NCBI GenBank assembly: GCA_016703155.1
Contig: JADJCP010000001.1
Span: 868,001 to 932,000 of the forward strand
Direction: 5' to 3'
Source of the DNA: Hydrogenophilales bacterium
Lineage (GTDB): Bacteria > Pseudomonadota > Gammaproteobacteria > Burkholderiales > Thiobacillaceae
DNA: 64,000 nucleotides
The notes under the pieces were generated by a model. It made no database searches. It was not told the origin of the DNA and worked only from the letters and a program-made list of their open reading frames with translations. The position numbers and the translations under genes are program-made. Shown here piece by piece: positions 52,498 to 61,158 of this stretch; within the stretch, counting starts at the first letter, position 1; each line of letters opens with the position of its first letter.

Positions 52498-53880
52498 ATG
52501 CTGGCCGACGACCTACGCGCCGAATTCATCGCCCTGCTCGGCGCCGGCCGGCTTCATGACGACATTGATACATTGGCGCTGTATTCGCATGACGAAACGC
52601 CGCGCCATTGCCCGCCGGAGGCGGTGCTGTTTCCGGCCAGTCACGACCATGTCGTCGGCATCGTCAAAATCGCCGCGCGCGAACACCTGCCGCTCACGGC
52701 GCGCGGCGCCGGTTCCGGCAACGTCGGCGGCGCCATGCCGACGCCGGGCAGCCTGGTGGTCAGTTTCGAGTGCATGAATCGCATCCTGGAATTCGACCCG
52801 GACAACCGCCTGATGGTTGTTGAACCCGGCGTGGTCACCGACGACATCGACAAACTGGCGCGCAGCGCCGGACTGATGTACGCCCCGGACCCGGGCAGCG
52901 GCGCCTACTGCCGTATCGGTGGCAACCTGGCCATGAATGCCGCCGGACCACGCTGCGTCAAGTACGGCGCGACCCGCGACCACGTCCTGGGACTGCGCGC
53001 AGTGCTTGGCGACGGACGCGAGATCCGCAGCGGCAGCCGCACCACGAAATATGCCACCGCCTACGACCTCACCCGCCTGCTGGTCGGCTCCGAAGGCACC
53101 CTGGCGCTGATTACCGAGGCGACGCTGAAACTGATCCCGGCCCCCGAGCAGGTCGCCAGCATCCGCGTCTGCTATACCTCCAACGCCGATGCCTGCCGTG
53201 CCGTGGAACGCGTCATGCGCCTGCCCGCGCTACCCTATGCCCTGGAGTTCATGGATGGCCGCGCCATCGATGCCATCCGCGAATATGGCGCCGCCACCGG
53301 CTTGCCGGCGGACACCGCCGCCGTGCTCATGGTCGAGGCGGATGGCCGCGCGGACGAGGTCGCGCAACGCCTGATCCAGTTCGAGCGCGCCCTGAGCGGC
53401 CCCGGCATGATCGAAATCCAGAGCGGCTTTTCCCGCGACGAGATCGTCCGTCTCTGGACGGCGCGCAAATCCCTGTCGCACGCCGTCAAGAAGATCGCCC
53501 CGCTGAAGATCAACGAGGACGTCGTCGTGCCGGTCAGCCGCCTCGCCGAACTGGTCCAGGCCATCGACGCACTGGCCTCTAAGCATCGCCTGCCCATCGT
53601 CAGCTTCGGTCACGCCGGCAACGGCAACCTGCACGTCAACCTGATGGTGCACCACGACGACACCGAAGAGATGGCGCGCGCCCGCGCCTGTCGGCTCGAA
53701 CTGGTGACAACCGTCCTCGGCCTGGGCGGCAGCCTGTCCGGCGAACATGGTATCGGCAGCGAGAAACGCCAGTTTCTGCCCCTGGAGTTCGATCCGGTGA
53801 ACATCGATTTCATGCGCCAGCTCAAGGCGCTGTTCGACCCCATAGGAATATTGAATCCGGGCAAGAAACTGCCGGATTGA
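52498..53880 (+). CDS. FAD-linked oxidase, GlcD / D-lactate dehydrogenase type
   Basis: 460 residues. The PCMH-type FAD-binding domain has ARGAGSGNVGGAMPTPGSLVVSFECMNRI near 67-95, VVEPGVVTDDI near 103, and RIGGNLAMNAAGPRCVKYGATRDHVLG near 139-165. The C-terminal domain ends with SFGHAGNGNLHVNLMVHHD near 367 and LSGEHGIGSEKRQF near 413, the His/Glu cluster of GlcD and D-lactate dehydrogenases. It oxidises a 2-hydroxyacid, but glycolate and D-lactate cannot be told apart; glcE and glcF are not adjacent, so an independent enzyme is more likely than glycolate oxidase. Confidence 0.87.
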   Translation: MLADDLRAEFIALLGAGRLHDDIDTLALYSHDETPRHCPPEAVLFPASHDHVVGIVKIAAREHLPLTARGAGSGNVGGAMPTPGSLVVSFECMNRILEFDPDNRLMVVEPGVVTDDIDKLARSAGLMYAPDPGSGAYCRIGGNLAMNAAGPRCVKYGATRDHVLGLRAVLGDGREIRSGSRTTKYATAYDLTRLLVGSEGTLALITEATLKLIPAPEQVASIRVCYTSNADACRAVERVMRLPALPYALEFMDGRAIDAIREYGAATGLPADTAAVLMVEADGRADEVAQRLIQFERALSGPGMIEIQSGFSRDEIVRLWTARKSLSHAVKKIAPLKINEDVVVPVSRLAELVQAIDALASKHRLPIVSFGHAGNGNLHVNLMVHHDDTEEMARARACRLELVTTVLGLGGSLSGEHGIGSEKRQFLPLEFDPVNIDFMRQLKALFDPIGILNPGKKLPD

Positions 53881-53924
53881 GCGCTGTACTAAAAGCCTCG
53901 GACGGCAACCGCGCTGACTCCGAC

Positions 53925-54386
53925 CTAGCCGCGCGTGCATTGCGCCAGAAAGTCGGCGAGTACCTCGCGCAGCTCGATTTCCCAGGCATTCAGCACGGTC
54001 AGGCCGGGGCTGTCCCGATAGTAGCTTTTCCAGGCCGCCAGATCGTCGACCATGACGGTGATCAGGTCGCCTTGCTGCAACAGGACGAAACGCATCGGCA
54101 GGAGGTTGAGCAGGCGCGGGTCGGCGGCTTCGGCCCAACGCACGGCGACCTCGCTGTTGATAAAGATCAGACGGACATGCGGGTTGTCGAAGCCGCGCTT
54201 GACCAGGGCCTGGTCGATGGGCTGCACCTTGACCAGTTGCATGCCGTGGTTGGCGGCGGCAATCGCCAGATCGTCCATCGCCTGGCGCATTTCGATGCGC
54301 TTGCTGACGATCTGCGGGTCGGCCTGGACAGGCTGGACCATCAGTGCCTGACCCGCCAGGAGCAGTGCCATCAGGAGCCGCGTCAT
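53925..54386 (-). CDS. DUF302 domain-containing secreted protein
   Basis: 153 residues from the ATG at 54386, which overlaps the previous stop by ATGA; the longer frame is a shadow. A signal peptide (LLMALLLAGQALMVQPVQAD) precedes a DUF302 domain: QAMDDLAIAAANHGMQLVKVQPIDQALVKRGFD, VRLIFINSEVAVRWAEADPRL-like core and LPMRFVLLQQGDLITVMV. DUF302 proteins bind small ligands in the periplasm, but no specific function is agreed. Forms a pair with the similar protein just upstream. Confidence 0.8.
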   Translation of the reverse strand: MTRLLMALLLAGQALMVQPVQADPQIVSKRIEMRQAMDDLAIAAANHGMQLVKVQPIDQALVKRGFDNPHVRLIFINSEVAVRWAEAADPRLLNLLPMRFVLLQQGDLITVMVDDLAAWKSYYRDSPGLTVLNAWEIELREVLADFLAQCTRG

Positions 54387-54844
54387 AGCGCGGCCTCTTC
54401 CATGATCGCCAGATAGTCCTGTTTCAGTTCCAGGCATTGCGGGTGCAGCAACGGGTTGCCCAGGACAATCGACGTCCAGGCGGGGTTGATCGCCACCATT
54501 TCGACGCCGCCGGCGGTCTCGATCAAGGTGATGCGGCACGGCAGGAACTGCGCGGCGCGAATGTCGGTGGACAGGGCGCGGTCCATCTTGTTGAAATTGC
54601 AGAAATAGACGATGCGCAGGTTCTTCGTCTCCCACTGTTGCGGTACCAGCCGGCTGTCGATGGCCTGGTCGCGGACGAAGGTGTAGTTGTGCTGGCCGAT
54701 GGCGCGCAACAGGCTTTCATAGGCCTCGTCGATGGTCTTGCCGGGCGCGGCCACCGTCAGCAACGGCGGTTCGACCCCCTGCGCCACAGAGACTCCCGGC
54801 AGCAGCAGCCAGAGTGCGAAAAAAAATTTGATCCAGTTCGGCAT
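54383..54844 (-). CDS. DUF302 domain-containing secreted protein
   Basis: 153 residues from the ATG at 54844, preceded by GGGGAT seven bases upstream; an ATG at 54865 is rejected. Signal peptide (FFFALWLLLPGVSVAQG) and DUF302 domain: TIDEAYESLLRAIGQHNYTFVRDQAIDSRL near 36-65, IVYFCNFNKMDRALSTD near 79 and LPCRITLIETAGGVEMVAINP near 102. Two Cys residues (YFCNF and LPCRI), and a third in HPQCLELKQ, may bind metal or form a disulfide. Coupled with the second DUF302 gene; the pair may be a duplication. Confidence 0.8.
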   Translation of the reverse strand: MPNWIKFFFALWLLLPGVSVAQGVEPPLLTVAAPGKTIDEAYESLLRAIGQHNYTFVRDQAIDSRLVPQQWETKNLRIVYFCNFNKMDRALSTDIRAAQFLPCRITLIETAGGVEMVAINPAWTSIVLGNPLLHPQCLELKQDYLAIMEEAAL

Positions 54845-54986
54845 CTTACATCCCCGTAAAACCACAGATTACAAGCGTGCCATTACACCAGACGCAGCCC
54901 CCTCTTCGCTGTGAACCCCAACACCGGAACATGTCGCTATCTCGCGACACCCCGGCAAGCTACCAAGCATATAGAAAGTAAAGCCT

Positions 54987-55035
54987 GTGTAGGTCGGCCT
55001 TCAGGCCGACATGCGGGCTAAAGCCCGACCTACAC
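54987..55035. repeat. REP-like double palindrome
   Basis: Perfect 11-base outer arms GTGTAGGTCGG (54987-54997) and CCGACCTACAC (55025-55035) enclose two smaller hairpins (GTCGGCC..GGCCGAC and CGGGCT..AGCCCG), forming a clover-like element. It lies in the 230-base gap between the DUF302 pair and glnK, downstream of glnK and upstream of the DUF302 genes. The GTAGGTCGG head recurs at 41731-41759. Confidence 0.75.
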
Positions 55036-55074
55036 GTAACGCTTCAAACGCGCGGATGAGTAACTCACCGCCGC

Positions 55075-55413
55075 CTATACCGCCGCCTCGCCGGTCTCGC
55101 CGGTACGGATGCGGATCACCTGCTGCACGTCGCTGACGAAGATCTTGCCATCGCCGATCTTGCCGGTGCGCGCCGCCTTGATGATGGTATCCAGGGTGGT
55201 TTCCACCATGGCGTCGGCGACCACCAGTTCCATTTTCATCTTCGGCAGGAAATCGACGACGTACTCGGCGCCGCGATACAGTTCGGTATGGCCCTTCTGG
55301 CGCCCGAAGCCCTTGACCTCGGTGACCGTCAGGCCGGTAACGCCGATCTCCGAAAGGGCTTCGCGGACTTCGTCGAGCTTGAACGGTTTGATAATGGCTT
55401 CGATCTTCTTCAT
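55075..55413 (-). CDS. glnK: P-II family nitrogen regulatory protein
   Basis: 112 residues, exactly the P-II length. Tyr51 in the T-loop (LYRGAEYVVDFLPK) is the uridylylation site, and GRQKGH, KIGDGKIFVSDV and VIRIRTGE complete the ATP/2-oxoglutarate-binding sites. It may be GlnB or GlnK; no amtB is seen next to it. It follows nadE by 15 bases, a common betaproteobacterial arrangement in which P-II binds and regulates NadE according to nitrogen state. Confidence 0.92.
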   Translation of the reverse strand: MKKIEAIIKPFKLDEVREALSEIGVTGLTVTEVKGFGRQKGHTELYRGAEYVVDFLPKMKMELVVADAMVETTLDTIIKAARTGKIGDGKIFVSDVQQVIRIRTGETGEAAV

Positions 55414-55428
55414 GTCTTCTCCTGAAAG

Positions 55429-57033
55429 TTAAAACGGCGCCCGATATTTGTTGGTGATCGGGTAGCGCCGGTCGCGCCCGAAGCCGCGCGGCGTTACGCG
55501 GATACCCGGTGGCGACTGGCGCCGTTTGTATTCGGCGCGATCGATCAACTGGACCACGCGGCGCACCGCATCGGGGTCGTAGCCCTCGGCGACGATGCGC
55601 CCCGGCGCCATGTCGCGCTCGACGTAACGCTCCATGATGGCATCGAGGATTTCATAGGGCGGCAGACTGTCCTGGTCGGTCTGATTGTGCCGCAATTCGG
55701 CGCTGGGCGGGCGCGTGATGATACGCTCCGGGATGACCTGCGACAGGGTATTGCGATAGCGCGACAGGCGCCATACCAGGGTCTTGGAGACATCCTTGAG
55801 CACCGCCAGACCGCCGGCCATGTCGCCGTAGAGCGTCGCATAGCCGGTGGCCATCTCGCTCTTGTTGCCGGTGGACAGCACCAGCTTGCCAAACTTGTTG
55901 GACAAGGCCATGAGGATCACGCCGCGCACCCGCGCCTGGATGTTCTCTTCGGTGAGATCGAAGGGCAAGCCGTCGAACTCGTCGGACAGGGCGGTGATGA
56001 AACTGTCGTACATCGACTTGATCGGCTGCACGTCGTAGCGCACCCCGAGGTTGGCGGCGAGCGCCTCGGCATCGACCAGGCTGATATCGGCGGTGAACTG
56101 CGACGGCATCATCACCGCCTCGACCCGGTCGGCGCCCAGGGCGTCGACGGCGACGCACAGGGTCAGGGCCGAATCGATGCCGCCGGAAAGACCGATATAC
56201 GCGCCAGGAAAGCCATTTTTGGCGACGTAATCACGCACGCCGACCACCAGGGCCTGGTAAGCGCTGGCCTCGGTGCCGGGCCACTCGACCACCTCGCCCG
56301 CGGCCACGCCATCGTTCAACTCCAGGATGTACAAGCCTTCCTCGAAGGCGGGGCATTGCGCAGTCACCTGGCCGTCGCGCGCCATGGCAAAGGAACCGCC
56401 GTCGAACACCAGTTCGTCCTGTGCGCCCACGGCATTGGCGTAGATCAGGCCGAGCCCGGATTCGGCGATACGTGCCCGGGCTATCTCGAAGCGTTCACGT
56501 TGCTTGTGCATATGAAACGGCGAGGCATTCAGCACCAGCAAAACCTGCGCGCCGGCGTCGCGGGCCTGCGCGGCACTGCCCGGAAACCAGATATCCGCGC
56601 AGATATTGACCGCGAAGCGGGTGCCTTCCAGTTCGAAGACGCAGGCTGAGTCGCCGGGCGTGAACGTGCGCACCTCGTCGAACACCGCATAGTTGGGCAG
56701 TTGCTGCTTGCGGTAGGTGGCGGCGATACGATTTTCGCGGATCACCGCAGCGGCGTTATAGCGCTGCCCGGCCTCCAGCAAGGGGTGGCCGACAACCAGG
56801 GTCAGGTCGGCGGGAATCGTCGCGGCCAATTCATCCAGGACACGCGCGTTTTCGTGGAAGAAATCGTCGCGCAGGGCGAGATCCTCGGGCGGGTAGCCGC
56901 ACAGGGCGAGCTCCGGCGCCAGCATCAGTGAGGCGCCCGCTTGCCGCGCCTCGGCGGCAAGATCGGCGAGGCGGCGGGCATTGCCCTGCAGATCACCGAC
57001 GGTGGGATTGAATTGGGCGATGGCGAGTTTCAT
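55429..57033 (-). CDS. nadE: Glutamine-dependent NAD+ synthetase
   Basis: 534 residues. Last step of NAD synthesis. The nitrilase-type glutaminase domain at 1-260 has the catalytic triad Glu (APELALCGYPPEDL near 41-54), Lys (YRKQQLPNYAVFDE near 107) and Cys (VNICADIWFPG near 143). The synthetase domain has the PP-loop GLSGGIDSALTL near 278-289, TGNKSEMATGYATLYGDMAGG near 392 and the C-terminal PSAELRHNQTDQDSLPPYEILD. All key residues are intact. Together with glnK it is likely controlled by nitrogen status. Confidence 0.94.
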   Translation of the reverse strand: MKLAIAQFNPTVGDLQGNARRLADLAAEARQAGASLMLAPELALCGYPPEDLALRDDFFHENARVLDELAATIPADLTLVVGHPLLEAGQRYNAAAVIRENRIAATYRKQQLPNYAVFDEVRTFTPGDSACVFELEGTRFAVNICADIWFPGSAAQARDAGAQVLLVLNASPFHMHKQRERFEIARARIAESGLGLIYANAVGAQDELVFDGGSFAMARDGQVTAQCPAFEEGLYILELNDGVAAGEVVEWPGTEASAYQALVVGVRDYVAKNGFPGAYIGLSGGIDSALTLCVAVDALGADRVEAVMMPSQFTADISLVDAEALAANLGVRYDVQPIKSMYDSFITALSDEFDGLPFDLTEENIQARVRGVILMALSNKFGKLVLSTGNKSEMATGYATLYGDMAGGLAVLKDVSKTLVWRLSRYRNTLSQVIPERIITRPPSAELRHNQTDQDSLPPYEILDAIMERYVERDMAPGRIVAEGYDPDAVRRVVQLIDRAEYKRRQSPPGIRVTPRGFGRDRRYPITNKYRAPF

Positions 57034-57143
57034 GGAGCGAAATGATGCCCCTTGCCCCGCCGGGCCACAAGCCAGGGTACGTATTTTCTTGCCGAATTGG
57101 GCTATGATCGCAGTAGAAAAACCCAGATCGAAGGGCGGAGACC

Positions 57144-57548
57144 ATGAACGATGTCAGTACGAACAGCACGGCGCAACCCGACCAGGGACTGATCACACTG
57201 ACCCATGTCGTCTATGGTCTGCACGCCTTCAGCGCCCTCACCGGCCTCGCCAGCGCGGCCTTCGTCGTCACCGCCTTCTTGAGCGGCTGGCCATCCATCC
57301 TGGCGGTCATCATCAACTACGTGAAACGCGGCGAAACCCGCGGCACCTATCTGGAATCGCACTTCCGCTGGCAAATTCGCACCTTCTGGTTTGCCTTGTT
57401 GTGGGTGGTTGTCTGCTGGCTGTTCGCCATCACGCTCATCGGCATCCCGGTGGCCATTGCCCTGGCGCTGGGCATCGGACTTTGGGTGTTGTACCGCATC
57501 GCCCGTGGCTGGATTACACTATCGTCAAATCAGGCTATGCCCAACTGA
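57144..57548 (+). CDS. DUF4870-type membrane protein
   Basis: 134 residues with three membrane helices (about 22-48, 54-64 region, 80-125). The family signature is NYVKRGETRGTYLESHFRWQIRTFWFALLW, followed by a C-terminal helix and IARGW. A GGCGGAG ribosome-binding site lies just before the ATG. DUF4870-like proteins are inner-membrane proteins of unknown function. It is divergent from nadE and single. A second feature of the region is a TATGAT at 57103-57108, a possible -10 box. Confidence 0.8.
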   Translation: MNDVSTNSTAQPDQGLITLTHVVYGLHAFSALTGLASAAFVVTAFLSGWPSILAVIINYVKRGETRGTYLESHFRWQIRTFWFALLWVVVCWLFAITLIGIPVAIALALGIGLWVLYRIARGWITLSSNQAMPN

Positions 57549-57658
57549 ATATTCCGACTATTCTAAAGTCGTAGCACTCCCGGGAGTGCGTCGTCAATCG
57601 AACATCTCGCTGACAATAAGGTTCGACGCACATAGCCTGTCCCATTGGGGGTAGGAAC

Positions 57659-58588
57659 ATGTCGAGCGCAACACAGGATAAGCTGGTTTTCACGCAGAAC
57701 GCACTGTCGGCCTTGAACGACATCGACAAGGCGTTGGCCTACCACATGCAGTGGTTGCAGGAACTGCACCAGACCCTGATCTGCCGGCAGACCCCCCATG
57801 ACGACTTGCTTGCCGAAGATTCCCACCTGCGTTGCCAGTTCGGCCAGTGGTTCGTCTCGGCCGAGGTCTTGTTGCGCGAGCAACCGGGGTTCAGCGAACT
57901 CGGCGAGCGGCATCGGGCGATGCATCACCAGGCGCGCCTGCTGTTGCGCAAGAAAACCACCAGCCAGAGCATAGAACTGGCTGAATACGACGACTTCATG
58001 CAGTCCAACCTGGCCTTCCGCAACCAGGCCCAGCAATATCAGGCCACCCTGATCAATCTGGTCTGCGTGGTGGATCATCTGACCGGCGCCTGGAACCGTT
58101 ATGCCATGGTCTCGAAGATCGCCGAGGAAAGCGAACGGGCACAACGCAACGGCCAGCCATGCTGCCTCAGCATTCTCGATCTGGACCATTTCAAACGGGT
58201 GAACGACGAGTTCGGCCATCTTGCCGGCGACCTCGCCCTGCAGGCGGTGGTGCGCTTCCTCGCCAGCCGGATCCGCAAGTACGACTATGTCTTCAGATAC
58301 GGCGGCGAGGAATTCCTGCTTTGCCTGCCGAACACCAGCCTCGCCGACGCCGAGATCCTGCTCGACCGGATGCGCCTGGAACTGGCCGCCATGCCGATCG
58401 ACCTGAGCAAGGGCAACATTGTCCGGATTACCGCGTCGTTCGGCGTCGCCGAACTCCTGCCCGCGGAGCATCACGATTTCAGCATCGACCGCGCCGACCA
58501 TGCCCTGCTCTGCGCCAAGGCGAAAGGCCGCAACCGGGTCTGCTCCTGGCCGCTGGGCCATGACAAGCCGCACGACTTGAGTGCCTGA
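57659..58588 (+). CDS. dgcZ: Diguanylate cyclase with N-terminal CZB zinc-sensing domain (DgcZ type)
   Basis: 309 residues. Residues 15-125 form a CZB domain with zinc ligands in HMQWLQELH (near 29), CQFGQW (near 59) and HRAMHHQ (near 84); the family uses three His and one Cys. Residues 140-300 form a GGDEF domain with DHLTGAWNR, DLDHFKRVNDEFGH and the active site RYGGEEF near 221. An allosteric I-site RKYD sits five residues before GGEEF, so product inhibition is likely. This is the E. coli DgcZ (YdeH) layout, in which zinc inhibits c-di-GMP synthesis and relieves biofilm formation. Confidence 0.9.
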   Translation: MSSATQDKLVFTQNALSALNDIDKALAYHMQWLQELHQTLICRQTPHDDLLAEDSHLRCQFGQWFVSAEVLLREQPGFSELGERHRAMHHQARLLLRKKTTSQSIELAEYDDFMQSNLAFRNQAQQYQATLINLVCVVDHLTGAWNRYAMVSKIAEESERAQRNGQPCCLSILDLDHFKRVNDEFGHLAGDLALQAVVRFLASRIRKYDYVFRYGGEEFLLCLPNTSLADAEILLDRMRLELAAMPIDLSKGNIVRITASFGVAELLPAEHHDFSIDRADHALLCAKAKGRNRVCSWPLGHDKPHDLSA

Positions 58589-58595
58589 GCGGCCT

Positions 58596-60497
58596 TCAGC
58601 CGCCCGCCTGCTTCGCCTCCAGCACTTCCCAGCGCTGCATCTGTGCGTCCAGCTCGGCCTCGATAGCCGCCGTCCGGGCATTCAAACGCGCCGCCTCATC
58701 GCCGGCACAGCGATACAACTCAGGGTCCGCCAGACGCGCGGCGATCTCGCCCTGCTCGGCTTCCAGAGCCTGGATGCGCGCGGGGAGAGACTCCAGTTCC
58801 TGGTTTTCCTTGTAGCTCAGGCCTGACTTTGCCGGGCGTACTGGCGGCACCGGGCTTCTGGGCTTGTCCTGCTTTGGCTTGGCGGCCTCTTCCTGGGCGG
58901 CCTGCCGGTCCTTGAAGCGCTTCCAGTCCTCATAACCGCCGGCATTCTCGAATACCCCGCCCTGGCCGTCGAAAACGATGGACTGGGTGACGACGTTGTC
59001 CAGAAAGGCCCGGTCGTGCGACACCAGGATCACCGTGCCGGCGTAGTCCTGGAGCAGTTGTTCGAGCAGCTCCAGGGTGTCAATATCCAGGTCGTTGGTC
59101 GGCTCGTCGAGTATCAGCAGATTCGCGGGACGGGCGAACAAACGCGCCAGCAGCAGACGGTTGCGTTCGCCGCCCGACAGCGCCGACACCTTGGCGCGCG
59201 CGCGCTCCGGGGGAAACAGGAACTCTTCGAGATAACCGATGACATGCTTCTTCTGACCGGCGATCTCGACCGTGTCGGAGCCCGGGGAGATGGTATCGAT
59301 CAGTGTTGCGTCCTCGTCCAGTTTGTTACGAAACTGGTCGAAATAGGCCACGGTCAGGTTGGTGCCCTGGCGAATGCGACCCGCTTGCGGCTTCAATTCG
59401 CCCAGGATGAGGCGGATCAGCGTGGTCTTGCCACAGCCGTTCGGGCCGAGCAGGCCGAGCTTGTCGCCGCGCAGCACCGTACCGGAAAAGCCCCGGATCA
59501 GACGCCGCTCGCCGTAGCCGTAATCGACGTTTTCCAGTTCGGCAACCAGCTTGCCCGAGCGCTCCCCGGCGTCGAGCTGCATGCCGACCTGGCCGAGCCG
59601 GCCGATGCGCGCCTCGCGCTGTCGGCGCAGGGCCTCCAGACGCCGGACGCGGCCCTCGTTGCGGGTGCGTCGCGCCTCGATACCCTTGCGTATCCAGACC
59701 TCTTCCTGCTTCCAGAACTTGTCGAACTTGCGGTTCTGCTGGGCCTCGACTTCCAGCAATTCGGCCTTGCGCGCCTGGTAGGCGGTGTAGTTGCCGCTGA
59801 ATTCGCTGAGCAGACCGCGATCCAGTTCGACGACGCGGTTGGCGACATTGTCCAGGAAACGCCGGTCATGGGTGATGAACAGCAGCGCGCCGGCAAACCC
59901 GTTGAGCAAGCCTTCGAGCCATTCGATGGCGTTGAAGTCGAGGTGATTGGTCGGCTCATCCAGGAGCAACAGTTCCGGCTCGCCGACCAGGGCGCGCGCC
60001 AGGGCAACGCGCTTCTTCAAACCACCGGACAGGGTATCGACCTGCGCATCGGCGGCCAGGTCGAGTCGCTCCAGCACCTCCTCGACCCGGCTGTTCAGGC
60101 GCCAGCCATCGGCCACTTCGAGCTCGTGGGACAAGTGATCGAGTTCCGCCATCGCCGCGACATCGCCCTCGGCGACCCGGTGCACGGTCTCGTGGTAAGC
60201 GGTCAGCAAGCGGCGCGCCGATCCGACACCCTCGGCGACGGCATCGAAGACGCTGTGCCCGGCCTCGAAGCCCGGCTCCTGGGGGACATAGCCCAGCTTC
60301 AGGCCGGGCTGGCGCCAGACCTCGCCGGCATCGGCGCGGATCTCGCCGGCGACGACTTTCAGCAGACTCGACTTGCCCGTGCCGTTGCGACCGATCAGGC
60401 CGATGCGCTGGCCCTTGTCGACCACCAGCGAGGCCTGGTCGAGTAGCGGCCAGTGACCATAGGCCAGTTCCAGCTTGTCTAGAATAATCAGGGGCAT
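58596..60497 (-). CDS. uup: ABC-F ATPase Uup
   Basis: 633 residues. Two ABC domains in one chain without membrane segments: Walker A GRNGTGKSS near 36-44 and GPNGCGKTT near 352-360, signatures LSGGLKKRVAL and LSGGERNRLLL, Walker B LLLLDEPTNHLD and LLILDEPTNDLD. The linker of about 80 residues has the coiled charge pattern of the ABC-F P-site tRNA interaction motif. The C-terminal 80 residues form a coiled coil (LEAEQGEIAARL) as in Uup. Works on ribosomes and affects transposon excision in E. coli. Convergent with dgcZ. Confidence 0.92.
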   Translation of the reverse strand: MPLIILDKLELAYGHWPLLDQASLVVDKGQRIGLIGRNGTGKSSLLKVVAGEIRADAGEVWRQPGLKLGYVPQEPGFEAGHSVFDAVAEGVGSARRLLTAYHETVHRVAEGDVAAMAELDHLSHELEVADGWRLNSRVEEVLERLDLAADAQVDTLSGGLKKRVALARALVGEPELLLLDEPTNHLDFNAIEWLEGLLNGFAGALLFITHDRRFLDNVANRVVELDRGLLSEFSGNYTAYQARKAELLEVEAQQNRKFDKFWKQEEVWIRKGIEARRTRNEGRVRRLEALRRQREARIGRLGQVGMQLDAGERSGKLVAELENVDYGYGERRLIRGFSGTVLRGDKLGLLGPNGCGKTTLIRLILGELKPQAGRIRQGTNLTVAYFDQFRNKLDEDATLIDTISPGSDTVEIAGQKKHVIGYLEEFLFPPERARAKVSALSGGERNRLLLARLFARPANLLILDEPTNDLDIDTLELLEQLLQDYAGTVILVSHDRAFLDNVVTQSIVFDGQGGVFENAGGYEDWKRFKDRQAAQEEAAKPKQDKPRSPVPPVRPAKSGLSYKENQELESLPARIQALEAEQGEIAARLADPELYRCAGDEAARLNARTAAIEAELDAQMQRWEVLEAKQAGG

Positions 60498-60543
60498 GGG
60501 GCTACCTGGGCGCTCGGCGCCCGTGGGGATTTATCGGGTGGAA

Positions 60544-60942
60544 TCAGATTGAGCCGTGTGACTGGCCGTGGTGCGTCTTTTCGTAGACTTCCTGGCAGGC
60601 GATGCATCGGGTGGCCGCGGGATTGGCGATCAGCCGCGCCACGGGGATGGCCGCGCCACACTCGGCGCACGAACCGAAGCCTTCGGCATTAACCCGCTGA
60701 AGCGCATATTCCAGCTCGTACAGATGACGCATCTCATGACCCAGCCGGGCGGCCGAAAGATCACCCAGGGTCACCGCGAGCGCCTCGTCGGAACTGTCGC
60801 CGGAAGCGCGCCCGAGCACTTCGGCATATTGGGTACGACCGCTCTCGTCGAGGTCGTTGTGCACCTGCTTGACCAGCAACTCGTGTTGAGACTGGATGGC
60901 GGCACGGATGGTGCTCAGATCGTCGGGGGAAAGGTGGCTCAT
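60544..60942 (-). CDS. DksA/TraR C4 zinc-finger family protein
   Basis: 132 residues. A long N-terminal coiled coil has the tip motif DSSDEA (DxxDxA, used by DksA to reach the RNA polymerase active site). The zinc finger is CAECG...17 residues...CIAC, and the segment ARLIANPAATRC is typical of TraR/DksA proteins. Shorter than E. coli DksA (151), so it is likely an accessory member of the family (TraR/YbiI-like) acting with ppGpp-type control. It precedes uup by 46 bases on the same strand. Confidence 0.87.
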   Translation of the reverse strand: MSHLSPDDLSTIRAAIQSQHELLVKQVHNDLDESGRTQYAEVLGRASGDSSDEALAVTLGDLSAARLGHEMRHLYELEYALQRVNAEGFGSCAECGAAIPVARLIANPAATRCIACQEVYEKTHHGQSHGSI

Positions 60943-61046
60943 GGGGGCTTGGGGACAGTGAGTTCTAGCTTCATTATTGGTGCTGCAAGGCCAGGCTTCA
61001 AGCTTAATTTCGAAAACCCCGGATCGGGTAGCCCAGTACCTTCCGC

Positions 61047-61052
61047 TATAAT
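61047..61052 (+). promoter_or_regulatory. -10 box of the tRNA-Arg gene
   Basis: A perfect TATAAT ends ten bases before the mature tRNA 5' end. No consensus -35 is present 16-18 bases upstream, which is not unusual for a tRNA promoter with an upstream element, but leaves the call moderate. Confidence 0.5.
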
Positions 61053-61061
61053 CGCCACCCC

Positions 61062-61136
61062 GCCCTTGTAGTTAAATGGATATAACAGACCCCTCCTAAG
61101 GGTCAGTTACAGGTTCGATTCCTGTCGAGGGCGCCA
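61062..61136 (+). tRNA. tRNA-Arg, anticodon CCT
   Basis: 75 bases including an encoded CCA (61134-61136). The acceptor stem GCCCTTG pairs with CGAGGGC (one G-T pair), the anticodon stem GACCC/GGGTC encloses the loop CTCCTAA with anticodon CCT, and the T arm is ACAGG-TTCGATT-CCTGT. It reads AGG, a rare codon in a GC-rich genome. Downstream, the ABC exporter gene begins 22 bases after the CCA with no terminator between them. Confidence 0.95.
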
Positions 61137-61158
61137 CACCGCATCCAACTCACATCCC

